Shown: positions 34,351 to 47,153 of the stretch, piece after piece
Numbering within the stretch: the first letter of the stretch is position 1
Layout: each line of letters begins with the position of its first letter
Source: Pyrrhosoma nymphula
Lineage: Eukaryota; Arthropoda; Insecta; Odonata; Coenagrionidae
Assembly: GCA_963573305.1 (NCBI GenBank)
Contig: OY754327.1
Span: forward strand, 184,582,386 to 184,646,385
Length of the DNA: 64,000 bases
Direction: 5' to 3'
Notes under the pieces: model-generated
Databases searched by the model: none
What the model was told of the DNA's origin: nothing
The model's input: the letters and a program-made list of their open reading frames with translations, nothing else
Made by a program: the position numbers and the translations under genes

Positions 34351-35129
34351 TCAATCTGTGGAAAAAGGCACAAGAGTGCTTGCGTCACGTATCCGCACCA
34401 GCCCTCGAACATCATTTGAATGATGTGTTTTGTTGGCCGGACGAAATATTTTCAAATAACGCCATTTTTATATATCTAAGGAAGATAACAAAAAAACTAG
34501 GACAGCTGCAACAACAGTGCATGCACAGAGACGACTCCATTTCAAAATTCCGCTGAATACGGAGTCGTAACTCAGCGAAACGCATTGATTGGTGCGGTCG
34601 TGAGTGCTCGGCGGCTGCAGAAGGAATATCAAGTGGACGAACGAAGAAGGCCTTCTGTTATCTTCCACTCGCGCTAGAATGCATATGGAGATGAGTGCGG
34701 TTGGATGTGGTTGGCGCGGTTTCCGGAACTAAGTCGATGAATACGCAGCACTGTTTTTTTATTCATCAAAAGTTATTTCCCTCCGCTGAGAAACAAGGGA
34801 GACAACCTGGCGAGTGAAAGAAACGTTCACTTCTGTGGAAATGGTATTTCGCTGTTTGTTTGCGAATATTGTATCCTCGTGCTTACAAGTTCTCGATCTT
34901 AGTTCACATCAAGGAGGGCCACGTGCTTACGCAGTCGAGGAAGAATTAGCACAGGCGGAGGGAAGAGTGAAGTCTCACATCAATCGAAGCCGAAGAATGC
35001 TTTGGATGTGCGGGCGCAGCGCCACACATCCAGAATGTATCGTATTGTTACTTTGGATGTATGTTTATTGATTCAGTTATAACTACCGTTCATGACGGTT
35101 ATGTTCGAGGAAAATAAACATGTTCCGCT
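34351..35129. other. Unassigned DNA
   Basis: No gene supported. GGATGTGCGGGCGCAGCGCC is a small GC-rich island at about 35005. Confidence 0.45.
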
Positions 35130-36090
35130 TTCTTGCTAACGCAGTTTCCCAGGAATTTCCTCCAAAGATATCTTAGCCTTATGCACTTCGTAGGACTAAG
35201 ACAGGGATGCTATCTCTCACCTAGCTTATTCAGAATATATATCGACGGTGCCCTTAAACAATGGAAAAGAAAATTTGCAAACATGGACTTGGCTGTAGGA
35301 GATAGGACTATATACACATTAAATTATGCAGATGACCAGGTAATTCTGGCCCAAGACAGAGATGATATTAACTTTATGTTTAGAAAGGTAAAAGAGGCGC
35401 ATAATGATTGGGGATTGGCCATCAAAATGCAAAAAACTATGTATATGTGTATAGGAGGAAAAAGCAAAGACATTATGCTAGAGGATGAGCATGAAGTAGT
35501 AGAGATCTACGAGTCATACGACTATTTAGGGATAAAAATACACAATAGTGGGAAGAGCGCAGAAACGATTAAGGATAGGATAAACAAAGGTAGAGCTACA
35601 ATAAATATGTTAAAATCAATACTTTGTAGCAGAGATATATCAAAAAGAAATAATAGATATATATATAGAACACCATATTTTAAAGTATACTGACATATGG
35701 AAGTGAAGTATGGCAAATAACTGTGAGAGAGGACAAGAAATTAATAGCAACGGAAATGGACTGACTACCTCAAAAGGGCAGCTCGAAAATCCAGGATTGG
35801 AAGAGTAAGAAATGAGAGAATTCGGGAGATGATGAATAATTAAAAAAAAACATCTTGTACGAAATCAAGTCAAAACACCTGCTCTGGTACGGATATGTAC
35901 CAGAGAATGCCGAATTAAAGACTGTCTCGCACGACATCATATGGAGTGGAAACGGTACGAAAGGAGAAAGAGACCACTCCAAATTCATGGAAAAGAGGAA
36001 TCGACAAAGCTATGGCGGAGAGGAACCTGACTAAAGGAGACAGGGAAAATAGAGAGCCCTGGAGAGAGGATACCGTAAACAAAGCGTAAG
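35130..36090 (+). pseudogene. RTE-like LINE reverse transcriptase and C-terminus
   Basis: A 186-codon frame (35133-35693) reads GLRQGCYLSPSLFRIYIDGA, then LNYADDQVILAQDRDDINFM (YADD box intact), then DYLGIKIHNSGKSAETIKDR and SILCSRDISKRNNRYIYRT. Past a frameshift at about 35690 the reading would continue with a SEVWQITVREDKKLIATEMD-type segment and a NERIREMMNN-like motif. It is the same family type as the element at 43960-47165 but clearly diverged from it. The endonuclease and fingers are missing, so it is a truncated dead copy. Confidence 0.85.
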
Positions 36091-37924
36091 CAAACGCTCT
36101 AAAAACGGCTATATCTGTATGTACATAGAAAGAGTGATGCACAAAAACTGACAGAAAAATATTTTGTATCACCGGTACACTTTTTTGCAAATAACCTAAT
36201 ATAAAAACAGACCTTTAGATGGATACATATAGAGACATATAACACTTAACTATTTACATGAGCACATATACTCACTTAAATATATTAAAATGTGAGAGTG
36301 AATTAATATTTTAAGGAAAGGAATTTTCCTACAAAATACTTCTTTTGAGCCGATCTAAGAAATGCGGGGCACCAAATAGGCATCTAAAGTTCCCAATGTC
36401 ACCTCTTGATGGCGCAAAAATAGCAACTTCAGTTGTAACGATTCTGATATACTATAATGCATTCCACTAGTTTTGCATCTATAAAAATATAAAGAATATG
36501 CTTAGTTTCCTACCTCTCCCCTGTCCTGTAGATAATTATTGTTGTTTTAGTTACCAGCGTTTCGAAACAACCTTGCAGTCTTGTTTTCTGAGGCATACAT
36601 GAAACACATCCAAGAATCAAAGTCTAATCACAAACTTGCACGAGAGAGTGAAGGATACAAAGAAGGAGTCGAACATTGTCATACATCTCGGTGTTTACAT
36701 TGACATGCGTAATTAGTTTACAAATTCATGCCATCCACAGGTGACGATGGGCGTTCTTGGGTTAATTAAATAAAAATGTTTAATAAATGCCTTAAACTCG
36801 AGAGCCATAAGTAGAAAAACTTAAAAGATTATTGAATGTCTTCCCTAAGCAATTAGGCTACTTTTTATGTACCTTATGGCGTCCGGTTCGGCCGCTGAAA
36901 AGTCATAGAGTTCTTACATGTTAAGTTCACTTTTATCGCTTGCAGGCTTCATTTATTTTGCAATATTAAATTAAAAAATGTCATATTACGAACTAAAGAC
37001 ACGAAAAATAAGATAGTAAATTCAATAATGAATATTATTATGATCGTGGAATACAGAGAGCATTAAATAAATGGAAACATGTGCTGATGGAATCCCCAAA
37101 ATTAGGGCAATATTACTACATGGTGAGATTGTATTGAGAGAGAATTATCAATGAGCTATATAGACAACTTCATATTTGTCCATAAGAAAACAGAGGATAT
37201 CAATCTTTGAGCAGACTACATATTTTCCTTCGCATGATTTACATGTCATAAATTGGCGTTCAGTGTTCGAATATTCAACTCTTACAATTAGATGGGAATT
37301 CAATAGAGGTTTCATTTTTATTATGTTATTTTTTCATACCGCTTGATTTATTTACTTAATGCTTAGCGATTTCATTACGATTGTATTTCCAGTGAGTGTG
37401 TGGCAATGTCCATTTCGCTATCTTTAATTTGATTGTCACTTAATGAATAGCCTACCGTAACATGGCATCACTGAATGAATTGAAATTTCTGTATCTCCGC
37501 TGTTAAGTTATCAATTTCCTAATGCAACAAAGTATCACTTATTGGATAGCTATTTCCACGTTGGTATTGTTTCTGTTATAAATGATGCCTTAATGATTGA
37601 TTGATTATCGGGTCCGTCAACATACATATATTCTTCCGCCACTGAGACGCTTACATTATGTTTTGGGCGGTGGTCGTTGGGTCATTCTCTGATAAAAACT
37701 ATAGATATATTGCACCAGTAGTGTCTATTTAGTGTAAAGAATTAAAGTAGTGGCCGCTCTGAAAACAAAAAGCAACGCTTGGCAACACTGTCACTGGCTT
37801 CTGCGTACGTAAATTCATATGACATGCATTAATCATTTTCAATTAAAGTATTTCAATAAACGCCGATTTAAGTAATTAATGAAATGCCATCGTCATATTA
37901 CATAAGAAATAAATATATACTTAT
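36091..37924. other. Unassigned AT-rich DNA
   Basis: No gene, element end or tRNA recognised. Confidence 0.5.
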
Positions 37925-38195
37925 TCCATCATCATCTGAGTAATCTACCGGTTAGAGGTTGAAAGTCAGAGAATTTCCAACAGACTCCTACCCTTTGCAG
38001 TGCCCTATCTACCTCTAGTTTTATTTCCTCATATCAGCGTATGTCCTGCCATTCTTCATCCGGTCCACAAAACCTATTCTCTTTCTCCCCCTTCCCCACT
38101 TGCCCAACATCTATTGCCCTCCATCACGGCCTTCAGCAAACCATCGCCCCTCATCACCACTTCCAGCCACAGCCTAAGAAAATCTTCGTGACTAT
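37925..38195 (-). pseudogene. LINE C-terminus and 3' UTR (family L-B)
   Basis: On the minus strand GGCGATGGTTTGCTGAAGGC and CTAGAGGTAGATAGGGCAC and CCTCTAACCGGTAGATTACT are near-identical to 17860-18085 on the plus strand. The coding version reads DGLLKAV. Only the last 200 or so bases of coding and the short 3' UTR remain. Overlapping plus-strand frames (38000-38229) are antisense shadows. Confidence 0.75.
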
Positions 38196-39429
38196 TTTAC
38201 TTTTAAATATGTTTGTAATTGTCTTTTAATGCTTAAGCTCTAGAATTTAACACTTTTAGCTCTCTATATATCTCTTTTGATTTATAAATTACAAAAAATA
38301 TAGATTAACATACCTAGACCTAAGGCTTGAAAATACAACCGATATCCTATGGGAACATCTCTGTGATACTTGGTTTCTCTGATTAGGCTTCTTTTTACGA
38401 TACATCGAAAAAAGTTTCTTTTGAATGAGAAATGTCGGAGGTAAACTTCTTTATTCGATTCGTAAATGGACGAGGAAAAAAACAATTGACTGTGGACGAC
38501 CCAAGAAATATACCAATATCAGGAATTTGAAAAGTAATGTCAATTGTACGATGAAGTTTCTGTAAAATACCTCAGTTGGCAATTTTTTTTATAGTATTTC
38601 AGTCAAAATACCTACCTATCTTCTACAAACGTCTATTGTTATTGTAAAGAAAAATTCGGGATTACACGCAATTCATTAAGTATATATTTTTTTCCGTACA
38701 CTATACTACACAAAAAACGTGCACGTTTACTTATTAAAATCAATCAACTCCATTCGCCACCCTATCAGCCTTACTCTTCATCCAACTATAATTAACTGCA
38801 TACAATTCCACCTAATAAAAGCATCGGTCATATTGAAACATGTACAGAGCTTGCTTAAAGGTATTCACCATCGCCAATAAAAACCACATAACAAGGAATA
38901 TTAGCCACAAGTAGTTATTAATAACTATAATTTTTATGGAAAATGGAACAGATTTTACATTCTCAGACTTATCATTCACTATTTAAACGATACATGACCT
39001 TGCACGCGGTACAGCAGAAAATGTCACGATTTAATCATGATGCCTTCGTTAATCATTTTCGAGCATTGAATAAAACGGAACTGATTTCATCTGCCCATAA
39101 GGGGGAACATGGCACCAGATACTATGCTATAAACAGCTTAAGCACTGAAAACAACATCTTTCTTTCGCAACAATATGAACCAAAAGAACGGACTGAAGCC
39201 AAAACAAAATAAACAGGGAAACGGAACATGAATATACGACTGAATGCAAGCAGACTTGTAATTATACTTATTACATATGCGAAATGGTTACAATTCAATT
39301 AAATAACAGTACGTTTTCATATCAACAAAATATGCATGTTTTCTGCGACAACGCGAGTGATATGCTCGGGTTAATTACTTTGAAGCAACTCACTCGATAC
39401 AATATCTACAGTTAATATAAACTTGTAAA
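38196..39429. other. Unassigned AT-rich DNA
   Basis: An 89-codon frame at 38943-39212 has no recognisable domain. Nothing else supported. Confidence 0.45.
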
Positions 39430-40012
39430 TTTTTTATATGGCTTCCTCCACGACGCATTCTATAAATAAGCGCTATGTGTTCGTATTTCACAAATGGACA
39501 GCACTGCAGCCCGAAGAATTTATAAATAAAATTGACATCCCGAGAAACAGACATCATCACACTCGTACGGGTTTATTGCACTTAACTACGGTGTGCAGCC
39601 TTGCATCGATAAAACGAGAAGTGATGGCTCGAGGGTACTTTCCCGATGGTCGAAACCATATAAATCACCTCACTCAGACTCTTTCCCTTTCGTTGAAGAA
39701 AACCCTCATGAAGCACAACTCTGTACCAAAACATGGCGTCGAATATATTAAGAATTAGAGCATGTTTAGTTTGATCCATGAGCAATACTACACACCGCAT
39801 ATGCCAGACTTGAGGAAAAAAAGTCCACCAGCACCTACGATATTTTTGTCTTAAACCTCCGTCATGGTTAAAGTTTATCGTCACTCGAGGTGGATCTTTC
39901 GTGACAGGCCGCCATATTTCCAAGAACGCCTCTAAAAATGGCAGTGGAGTGTTTAAGAACCAGCTACTAAAATATTAGTACACTTGGCGCTGCTATGAAT
40001 AGTAGTGATCTA
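39430..40012 (-). repeat. Dispersed repeat family M2, copy 2
   Basis: Inverted relative to 11592-12050. Minus-strand blocks CTCAAGTCTGGCATATGCGG, GTTGTGCTTCATGAGGGTTT and GTGAGGTGATTTATATGG match copy 1, as does AAACACTCCACTGCC near its end. The outer end (40012) carries GTTCATAGATCACTACTATT, close to GTATTCATAGATTCTATT at 11597. The apparent frames on both strands have no known protein content. Confidence 0.5.
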
Positions 40013-40554
40013 TGAACAACATTTTTTTGGTTGACAACTCGTTAATACGGTACTAAGCCGATAGTAGCTTAAGATGGAAACTATGAATGGGGACGTAAGA
40101 CTTTCCAATGAGTAAAAAGATCAAAAACAATGAGTTTAAATTGAAAATTTATTTTTAAAGATCAATAACTAGTGAAATCCGACAGAGTAATGTGAATAAA
40201 CTTTCTGCAGTTTTACAATAACCTCTTCTGCTGTAAAAGATGCAAAAATTTGGTCCTCACAACTTCACCAGAGATATTCTATGGATAAAAATGAAATACA
40301 ATTTGTCTCAAAGTCGCATCATTTACAGTTCAACCTCACACATCTCTTTACTTTATTACATGGCAATTTATAAATTCTAAGCACTTCCTAAGCAATATTA
40401 GTAAAATGTAATGATAATTTATATTTGACGAAAACTGTTATTATTCTTATTCCGTCTCGACGCAGTAGTTACTGTGGGCTTTTTCCTTCATTTAATTGAT
40501 AATAATTTCATTTGCAACTAGCCATACCTTGCCGTAACATCTCAGCTTAAATTA

Positions 40555-40735
40555 CATACTCCGCTAGGGTAGTGGCGATAGTAGCATTCTAAGTTAGTAG
40601 CTCCTAGTGGCTCACTGAAAAGGATCCATGAATACCATTTTTTTATCATACGACTAATTGTAAGTGGTCTTATGTTAGTATCCGACTAAGTTAGCGCGTT
40701 TCAGCGTAAATCTATGAATACGGTCGTTAGGGAGT
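40555..40735 (+). repeat. Dispersed repeat family M3, copy 2
   Basis: ACTCCGCTAGGGTAGTGGCG, ATAGTAGCATTCTAAGTTAG, TAGCTCCTAGTGGCTCACTG and the end AAATCTATGAATACGGTCGT match 17090-17276 in the same orientation. An incomplete inverted echo, AACTATGAATGGGGACGTAA, lies at 40079 and could belong to the opposite end. Confidence 0.6.
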
Positions 40736-40860
40736 TATAATGACAACAATTATGCATATAATTATGTGATGCATCCATTTCACAGAATTTAAATCAATTC
40801 AATGAAATGGTATTTCCACTGATTTTAATACAACCTGCGATTGCGTACGCTTGCACTCGA

Positions 40861-40913
40861 TGCGCACCTGCGCGACGGGCGCTTTGAAAGTGACTGTTAC
40901 GCGCAGGTGCGCA
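40861..40913. repeat. Perfect 14-bp inverted repeat, GC-rich
   Basis: TGCGCACCTGCGCG (40861-40874) is exactly complementary to CGCGCAGGTGCGCA (40900-40913) across a 25-bp spacer, in AT-rich surroundings. It could form a stable hairpin. A related CCTGCGATTGCGTACGC precedes it. Function unknown. Confidence 0.85.
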
Positions 40914-42408
40914 CCTCCGTAGCAATAGGAATTATTTTCCTGCACTTCTTAATATTCTTTAATATCTTCTTTAATTACTTTCCTGCAATATAATTATGAG
41001 AATCTAGTATTAATCCAATGGATCCATATGCTTTGTTCTTCTTAGTAATTGCTTTATTTCTCCTTTGATTTACATGCCATTAAGCAACATTTTTGAAGGA
41101 ATGCTGCCACCTAGCCAATAAAACTATCCTATCTGGAGACTTCATTTTTATCATCATGGAAACCTTTTGGTGATTTCATCCCACTAGACGCTTGTAAACT
41201 TACTGTGGATAGGTACCATCTAACCCGAAGGAATTTCATTTTTTTGGGTGACTGTTTGCGTGGATTGGTAGTTTTTGCTTCGTTTTCTATACTCTCTACG
41301 TTTAAACGATAAACTATATTCGTTCTTAATGGATTTAATTTTTCCTCCTGCACGTCCAGAATGTGAAAATGATGCTCGCGTGGCGATCGTATGGCATATG
41401 ATAGTGGAGTACGTATCTTCTATACGAAGGGTTACATGGGTTTCGTGAGTTATTAGGTTCCATAAATACACAACGTAAGTTACCGCAAATGAGGCAACCC
41501 GAAGGCCTCTCGGTGACAGCGCAATGTCGCCGTGGCTCACGCCAACACGGGCTGCACTTTGCCTGCGAGAAGATCATTGCTTTGCGCGCATGACGCTCAG
41601 GCCGACGAACCATTGAGCCGTATGTTCAAAGAACTATGTGGATGTCCAAGTGCGCCCGCGCCGCCACATTTCTTGGAGAAATACAAAACTAGTTTCCTCA
41701 CGACTATCTACTTCTAAGGATTGCTACCGACCAATCTGCACGTCGTCACAGCTCCTCATTTTTGCTCAATGACTGGAGAACATTGAAAAGCCATTTGAGT
41801 TGTGCTACGCCTTGGGGAGGGTGAATCTGGTCATTAGAGCTCATTTTTGCCTGGTGACGTGCATGGTAAATGTGTGTGTTTTGAGTACCTAGTGCTTTGC
41901 CCAGACGGTTTTTCTTTTGCCTGTCCTTCAGGCAGAAGGATATTATCGGATTCATGAAACGTCATTTTACAAAAATATTGTCGTTTTTCAATTAAAAATC
42001 ATCATTCTTCGTTTAATGGTACGATCTTATGGATGTAACACCACGATATTATGGATGTAACACAATATTCATTCTTTAAAATGTGAAAGAATTGAGATAC
42101 AAGTTTCATTCGTCAACCAAAATGAGGAAAAAGCATCAAAATATTTAATAATGGCAATAGATGTTTCTCTAACGATCGCTAAACTCAATTATTCAAAGTT
42201 TAAACACAAAATTAATGCAAATTTTGATCATTTTTCAGTTTCGTTGCCTAGCAATTTTTCCATTGTTTCCTAGGCTTGCAGGATCTTGTATATAAATATA
42301 TATTTGGCTATATAATTTGGCTATATAAAGACTGCATTTAAGGGAATTTTACCTTCTCGGAGCGTATTTAAATAGCTTTTAACGGTATTATGCCTTTGAC
42401 CTGTATTA
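40914..42408. other. Unassigned DNA
   Basis: Overlapping minus-strand frames at 41129-41613 and 41746-41955 have no known motif. TTTGGCTATATAA is directly repeated at 42305 and 42318. Nothing else supported. Confidence 0.45.
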
Positions 42409-42595
42409 TTTAATGGATACGTGATATCATTGCATCGCTGTTAAGCACTGGGTATAATTCCTTCCACCTCTTCCTGACATCCACCGTAACTTTGATACTC
42501 TCCTCCATTTGTTCACGTGTACGGCATCCCTTGGGATTGCACCAGATCCCTCCACCTTATCCTAGGTTTCCCTATCTCTGTTTTCCATATTTCAA
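42409..42595 (-). repeat. LINE C-terminal fragment, copy a
   Basis: Directly repeated at 43186-43390: CATCGCTGTTAAGCACTGGG, GATACTCTCCTCCATTTG and CCTCCACCTTATCC are shared. The minus-strand reading of the other copy shows it is the tail of a LINE. The motif TTTAACGGTATTATGCC at 42378 also recurs as TTTAACGACATTATGCC at 42602, so the block is framed by another short direct repeat. Confidence 0.5.
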
Positions 42596-43185
42596 TAGCA
42601 TTTAACGACATTATGCCTTCGACCTACACGATTTACAATGTTTTATGATGATACATATAAATTGTGGTCATTTACAACCCTGTATTCTTGCAAACTATGA
42701 ATGAAAGGAATCGAGTTATGAATCAATTTGCATAAAAATATTCATACACGACACAGTATTTACACTTCCAAATCTGGAAACCGTTGTCATGCTCTGATAT
42801 TATGTTCAAATCAAAGAAGATAACCAGCACTGTTACTAAGTTTATTTTAATTAAAAATAAATCTCAAAAATATTTGCCAAATATCTTACTCTGTTCTAAC
42901 TTTATCCGTTGTCTACACCAGCAATCAACTCTTTTGTTATTATTTAGGTTAACCAAGTGCATTAATGTAGTGTTTTATACCATTTTTAGCTGAAAGAACA
43001 CGATAGCAACTAAACAATCAATATATTGTGTTGAGAATTTTCATTAATGTATATTAGTTGATGGAAGTGCAGTTAATTACTAATGTATAGAAAAGAGGCA
43101 TTTATAGCTGAAATCCTAGTAAATGTTTTATCTAAAAACGTTCAAAAAAGTGCGGGAGAATGAGTACTTGCACATAGGCATAATT
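42596..43185. other. Unassigned AT-rich DNA
   Basis: No gene supported between the two LINE tails. Confidence 0.5.
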
Positions 43186-43480
43186 AAGTGGACAGGTGCT
43201 ATCAATGCATCGCTGTTAAGCACTGGGTGTAATTTCATCAACTTCTTCCTTGCCTCTACCGTAGATTAGATACTCTCCTCCATTTGCTCATGCTTACGGC
43301 ATCCGTTGGGATCGCACCATATTCCTCCATTTTACTTCTGAAACAATCCCTCCACCTTATCCTGGGTTTCCCTCTCTCTGTTTTTCGGGGAACATTAATC
43401 CTTGCACCTACTTTCTTTAATATATCTCAAAACGTCGTTCTACAAGTCCAAACCATGCACAACGATAATGTATTATGCTG
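43186..43480 (-). pseudogene. LINE C-terminal fragment, copy b
   Basis: The minus strand reads KPRIRWRDCFRSKMEEYGAI, which fits the GRPRKRWxDxVxxDLExxGI tail after many LINE reverse transcriptases, followed by SKWRRVSNLR (usually R-WR). It is about 775 bp from copy a in the same orientation, pointing to a duplication or to two insertions of the same tail. Confidence 0.5.
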
Positions 43481-44280
43481 CATTATCGTTTGGATTTTTT
43501 AAATTATCCATTCAAGTACTACGCCATTTGTTTACAGATTTATTTCAATTATAATAATTGGAATCGACAAAAATAAAAATGAAATGTGAAAATCTATTGT
43601 ATTTAGTTAGGCTGATATTGATTGAATTTGAAACTGCCAAATAACTGTAATCATTTCCTATTGCAAATATATTCCTTCAATATTTCTCAATGGCATGTAA
43701 TTTAATGGAGAAATATAGCGATTACTAAGAAAAATAAAGCATACTTATCATGGACCCATTTTATTAATGCAAGATTCTCATTATTATATTCTTAGATCAC
43801 CAACAAACCCCAATAAAATCATTTCCATGAGCAGTAAGACCTTGTTGCTTTTATTTTTTTTTATGATTTACCATGTTCTATCATACACTTTAGCCCTTCC
43901 ACTTTCGAACTGCAAAAACTCATTTACTCGTTATTACTTTATTATTTATATATAATTTGCATTCCTCGGGGGAGCCTGTAACCCCTAGAGGACGCGTCCC
44001 CAGGTGGCGGATAGGGGAATGCCCCCACTGGTCTTCGGAAGAAACCAGCGGGTAGGTGGGAAATAAAATAACACCCGCGGACCAAACAGGCAGGACAGAT
44101 GGGATTCTATAGCTGTGAAGAAAGCAACCCGTCTAGGAGAAGGAAACTCCAAAATCAAACCCTGGCCCTCCAGGTTGGGGGTTGAGGCATCAGGCTAACT
44201 CCCTGTTACTCATAAAACCTCAATATGTTAAAAAAAACCCAATACTAAGCCTCGGAACTACGGACTGGATAAACAGAGAC

Positions 44281-45184
44281 GACGTGAGCTAAGAAAAAGG
44301 ACTATAATTGTTGGTACCTGGAATGTACAGGGTGTATCTAGGAAACTAATAGAAGTAACAAATGAGCTAAGAAAAATGAAAGTAGATATCGCTGTAATCA
44401 CAGAAACTAAGAAAAAGGGACAAGGCTCAGAAAATGTAGGTTACTATGATCACTTTTATAGTGGGTCCCTGAGGACAAAAGGGCCCAACAGGGAACATAC
44501 ATCCTGATTCGAAAGAATCTCAGAAAAAATGTAACATCATGGGAGCCAATCAATGAAAGATTGATAAAAATGAATATATGTATGCTCGGCTTCAGAATCA
44601 CTATACTAGCCGTATATGAAATAAATGAAAGCTCGCTTATAAATGAAAAGCAGAAATACTTTGAACACCTAAATGATGAAATAATAAAAATTGGAAACTC
44701 AAGAGAACTTATCATAATGGGAGATCTAAAAAGTAGAATCGGAAAAAAGTCAAATGATAAAGTGGTTGGGAAATACGGAGAAGAAACTATAAATGACAAT
44801 GGATTAAGACTAATAACAACGTGTGAACAAAATAACCTAAGAATATCTAATGGTTTTTTCGAGCATAAGAATATACACAAATATGCATGGACCCAACCTA
44901 CTAGAGATCTCAAATCAATTATTAACTACCTCATCATAAAGCAACATACAAAGTTAAGAGTACAAGATGTCAGAATATACCGAGGTGCTACATGTGGTAG
45001 TGACCACCACCTGTTAAATGCTAAGGTGATGTTTCCTGGAAGAGCAAGGATTAGAGAAAGCCAAGATAACACTGACGTAGAAATAAGGCAAAGAAGATAC
45101 AACTTGGACAGCCTAGAACAACAAAGCGTTAGACAGCTTTACCAAAACCGTCTGGATGAAAAACTACTTTGCCGAAAAACATAA
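44281..45184 (+). pseudogene. RTE-like LINE endonuclease
   Basis: The first part reads GTWNVQGVSRKLIEVTNELR and KVDIAVITETKKKGQGSENV (catalytic glutamate in ITETK); a frameshift or stops near 44500 lead into the 207-codon frame 44561-45184 with RELIIMGDLKSRIGKKSND (normally GDFNARIG, so N is replaced by K), NNLRISNGFF and CGSDHHLLNAKV (catalytic SDH). The D-K change in the GDFN box probably harms activity. The domain then passes into the linker to the polymerase. Confidence 0.82.
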
Positions 45185-47153
45185 TCGAATACAGAGGATC
45201 TTTATAGGCATTTATCTCAATGTATACATGAAGCTGCGTATGAGTCATTAGGCTACTATGAAAAGAAGAAAAGAAAGCCATATTGGTGGGATCATAAAAT
45301 AGAAAAAGAAATAGAAGAAAAAAGGTTTAAATATATCAGATATCTGACCACGAAATCAGACAATGACAAGGTTGCATACAAAGAAGCACAAGCGAAAGTT
45401 CGACGAAAATTAACCCAGGAAAAGAACGCTTGCTGGGAAAAGAAATGCAACCACTTAAATACCTACATAGGAGGAAACAGAAATACAGAAAGCTGAAAGT
45501 TTTTAAGATCATTGAGGCAGGATAAAAAGAAATATTTAATTACATCTATTAGTAAAGAGAAATGGGAAATATACTTTTAAAAATTATTGACAGAGGATAG
45601 AGAAGAATATAAAAATGAAATCCATCTGCTAACCATAGGAAATGTTACATCACCTATAGCAATGCAATGCAGTGAAGTTAAACAGGCTTGTAAATCCCTA
45701 AAAAATGGAAGAGCTGCTGACTCTGGAGAAATACCGGGAGAACTGTTAAAATATGGATCAGAGATACTGAACAATAAATTAACAGAACTTTTTATTAAAT
45801 GCCTAAATTGAGAAGAGGTCCCAGAAGATTGGAGAATTTCCCATTTCGCACCGTTATACAAAAAAGGCAATAAGAACGAGTGCGATAACTATCGCGGAAG
45901 ATCTGTGACTAGTACAATTAGCAGATTATATGGCAAAATAGTAAAAAATAGAATTGAGAAAGAGTATGCAGACAAGGAATCCGAAGAACAAGCGGGGTTT
46001 AGAGAAGGAAGATCTACTGTGGACCATCTGTTTTGTTTAACACAACTGATAGAGAAAACCTGGGCATACAACAAGGAACTTCACCTCTTATATGTTGATC
46101 TTAAAAAGCATATGATACGGTGCCACAAATGAAGGAAGTGGGGAAATGTGGGAAGCCTTGGAAAGATCTAACATAAGCTCATACTTAATAATAGCCATAA
46201 AAAATTGTACAAAAATAGTGCAGCCAAGATCGAAATGGGAAACGGCTTCTCTCAGGGATTCACAATAAATAAAGGTACTGGGCTGCTGTATTTCCCCCAC
46301 ACTTTAAAAAATATATTTAGACCAAGTGCTAAAGGGTTGGAAAAGGAAATGCAACTCCATGGGAATACCTTTGAAAGAAAGTACCTTATACACCATAAGC
46401 TATGCAGACGACCAAGATATTCTATCACAAGATTATGAAGATTTAGAATACATGACCAGGAACATAATAGAAGAATACAAAAATTGGGGTATTGATATCA
46501 GTATTGACAAAACAAAATATATGTGTATGGGAAGAATGCAACAGAATCTTATTTTAGAAGTTGGGCAACAAATAGGACACTGTAAAGAGTATAAGTATCT
46601 AGGCATGCAAATTGCAGAAAGTAAAACAATGGAGGTAGCCATTAGGGATAGATGCAATAAAGGCAAAAAAGCAATAACACTATTAAATAGCTTATTGTGG
46701 GACAATACAATATCCAATGAAAACAAAAGGAGAATTTATAATACCATAGTAAAGAGCATAGTAACCTACAACTGTGAAGTATGGCCACTAACGGAGAAAT
46801 CAGAAAAACTGTTACTGACGACTAAAATGGACTTCTGGCGAAGATCAGCCGGTAAATAAAAAAAGGTAAGGAATGAAAGAATTAGAGAAATAATGAATGT
46901 CAATGATACGATTATAGATGAAATAATAACGCAGCAGTTGAGGTGGTATGGACACTTAAAACGAATGGGAAATGAAAGACTCCTGAAACAAATGCTGCTG
47001 TGGAACCCGGAAGGAAGACGGAGGAGAGGCAGACCGAGGAAAAGTTGGATACAAGGGATGGAGAAAGAAATGAGAGAAAGAGGATTAGATGAAGAACTCT
47101 GGAATGATCGTGAGGCATGGAAATTGGGAATCGGAAGACGTAGAACGTCGTAA
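45185..47153 (+). pseudogene. RTE-like LINE reverse transcriptase and C-terminal domain
   Basis: Reading: a linker with REEYKNEIHLLTIGN; KNGRAADSGEIPGELLKYG (45700); one stop (45809-45811); DWRISHFAPLYKKGNKNECD (45830); EEQAGFREGRSTVDHLFCLT (45980); a frameshift at about 46110; YADD box in TISYADDQDILSQDYEDLEY (46390); KEYKYLGMQIAESKTMEVAI; SIVTYNCEVWPLTEKSEKLL; one stop (46857-46859); then QQLRWYGHLKRMGNERLLKQ and GRRRRGRPRKSW. All catalytic blocks are present. Two stops and about two frameshifts separate it from an intact frame, fewer than in the other LINEs here. Confidence 0.88.

Noticed and set aside
43965..44060. Independent GC-rich gene start at the LINE 5' end
   Set aside because: Its sequence and position match the 5' UTR of the adjacent LINE and it carries no separate coding signal.
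44407..44913. 168-codon minus-strand frame
   Set aside because: Exactly antisense to the LINE endonuclease; phenylalanine/serine-rich shadow of an AT-rich coding strand.
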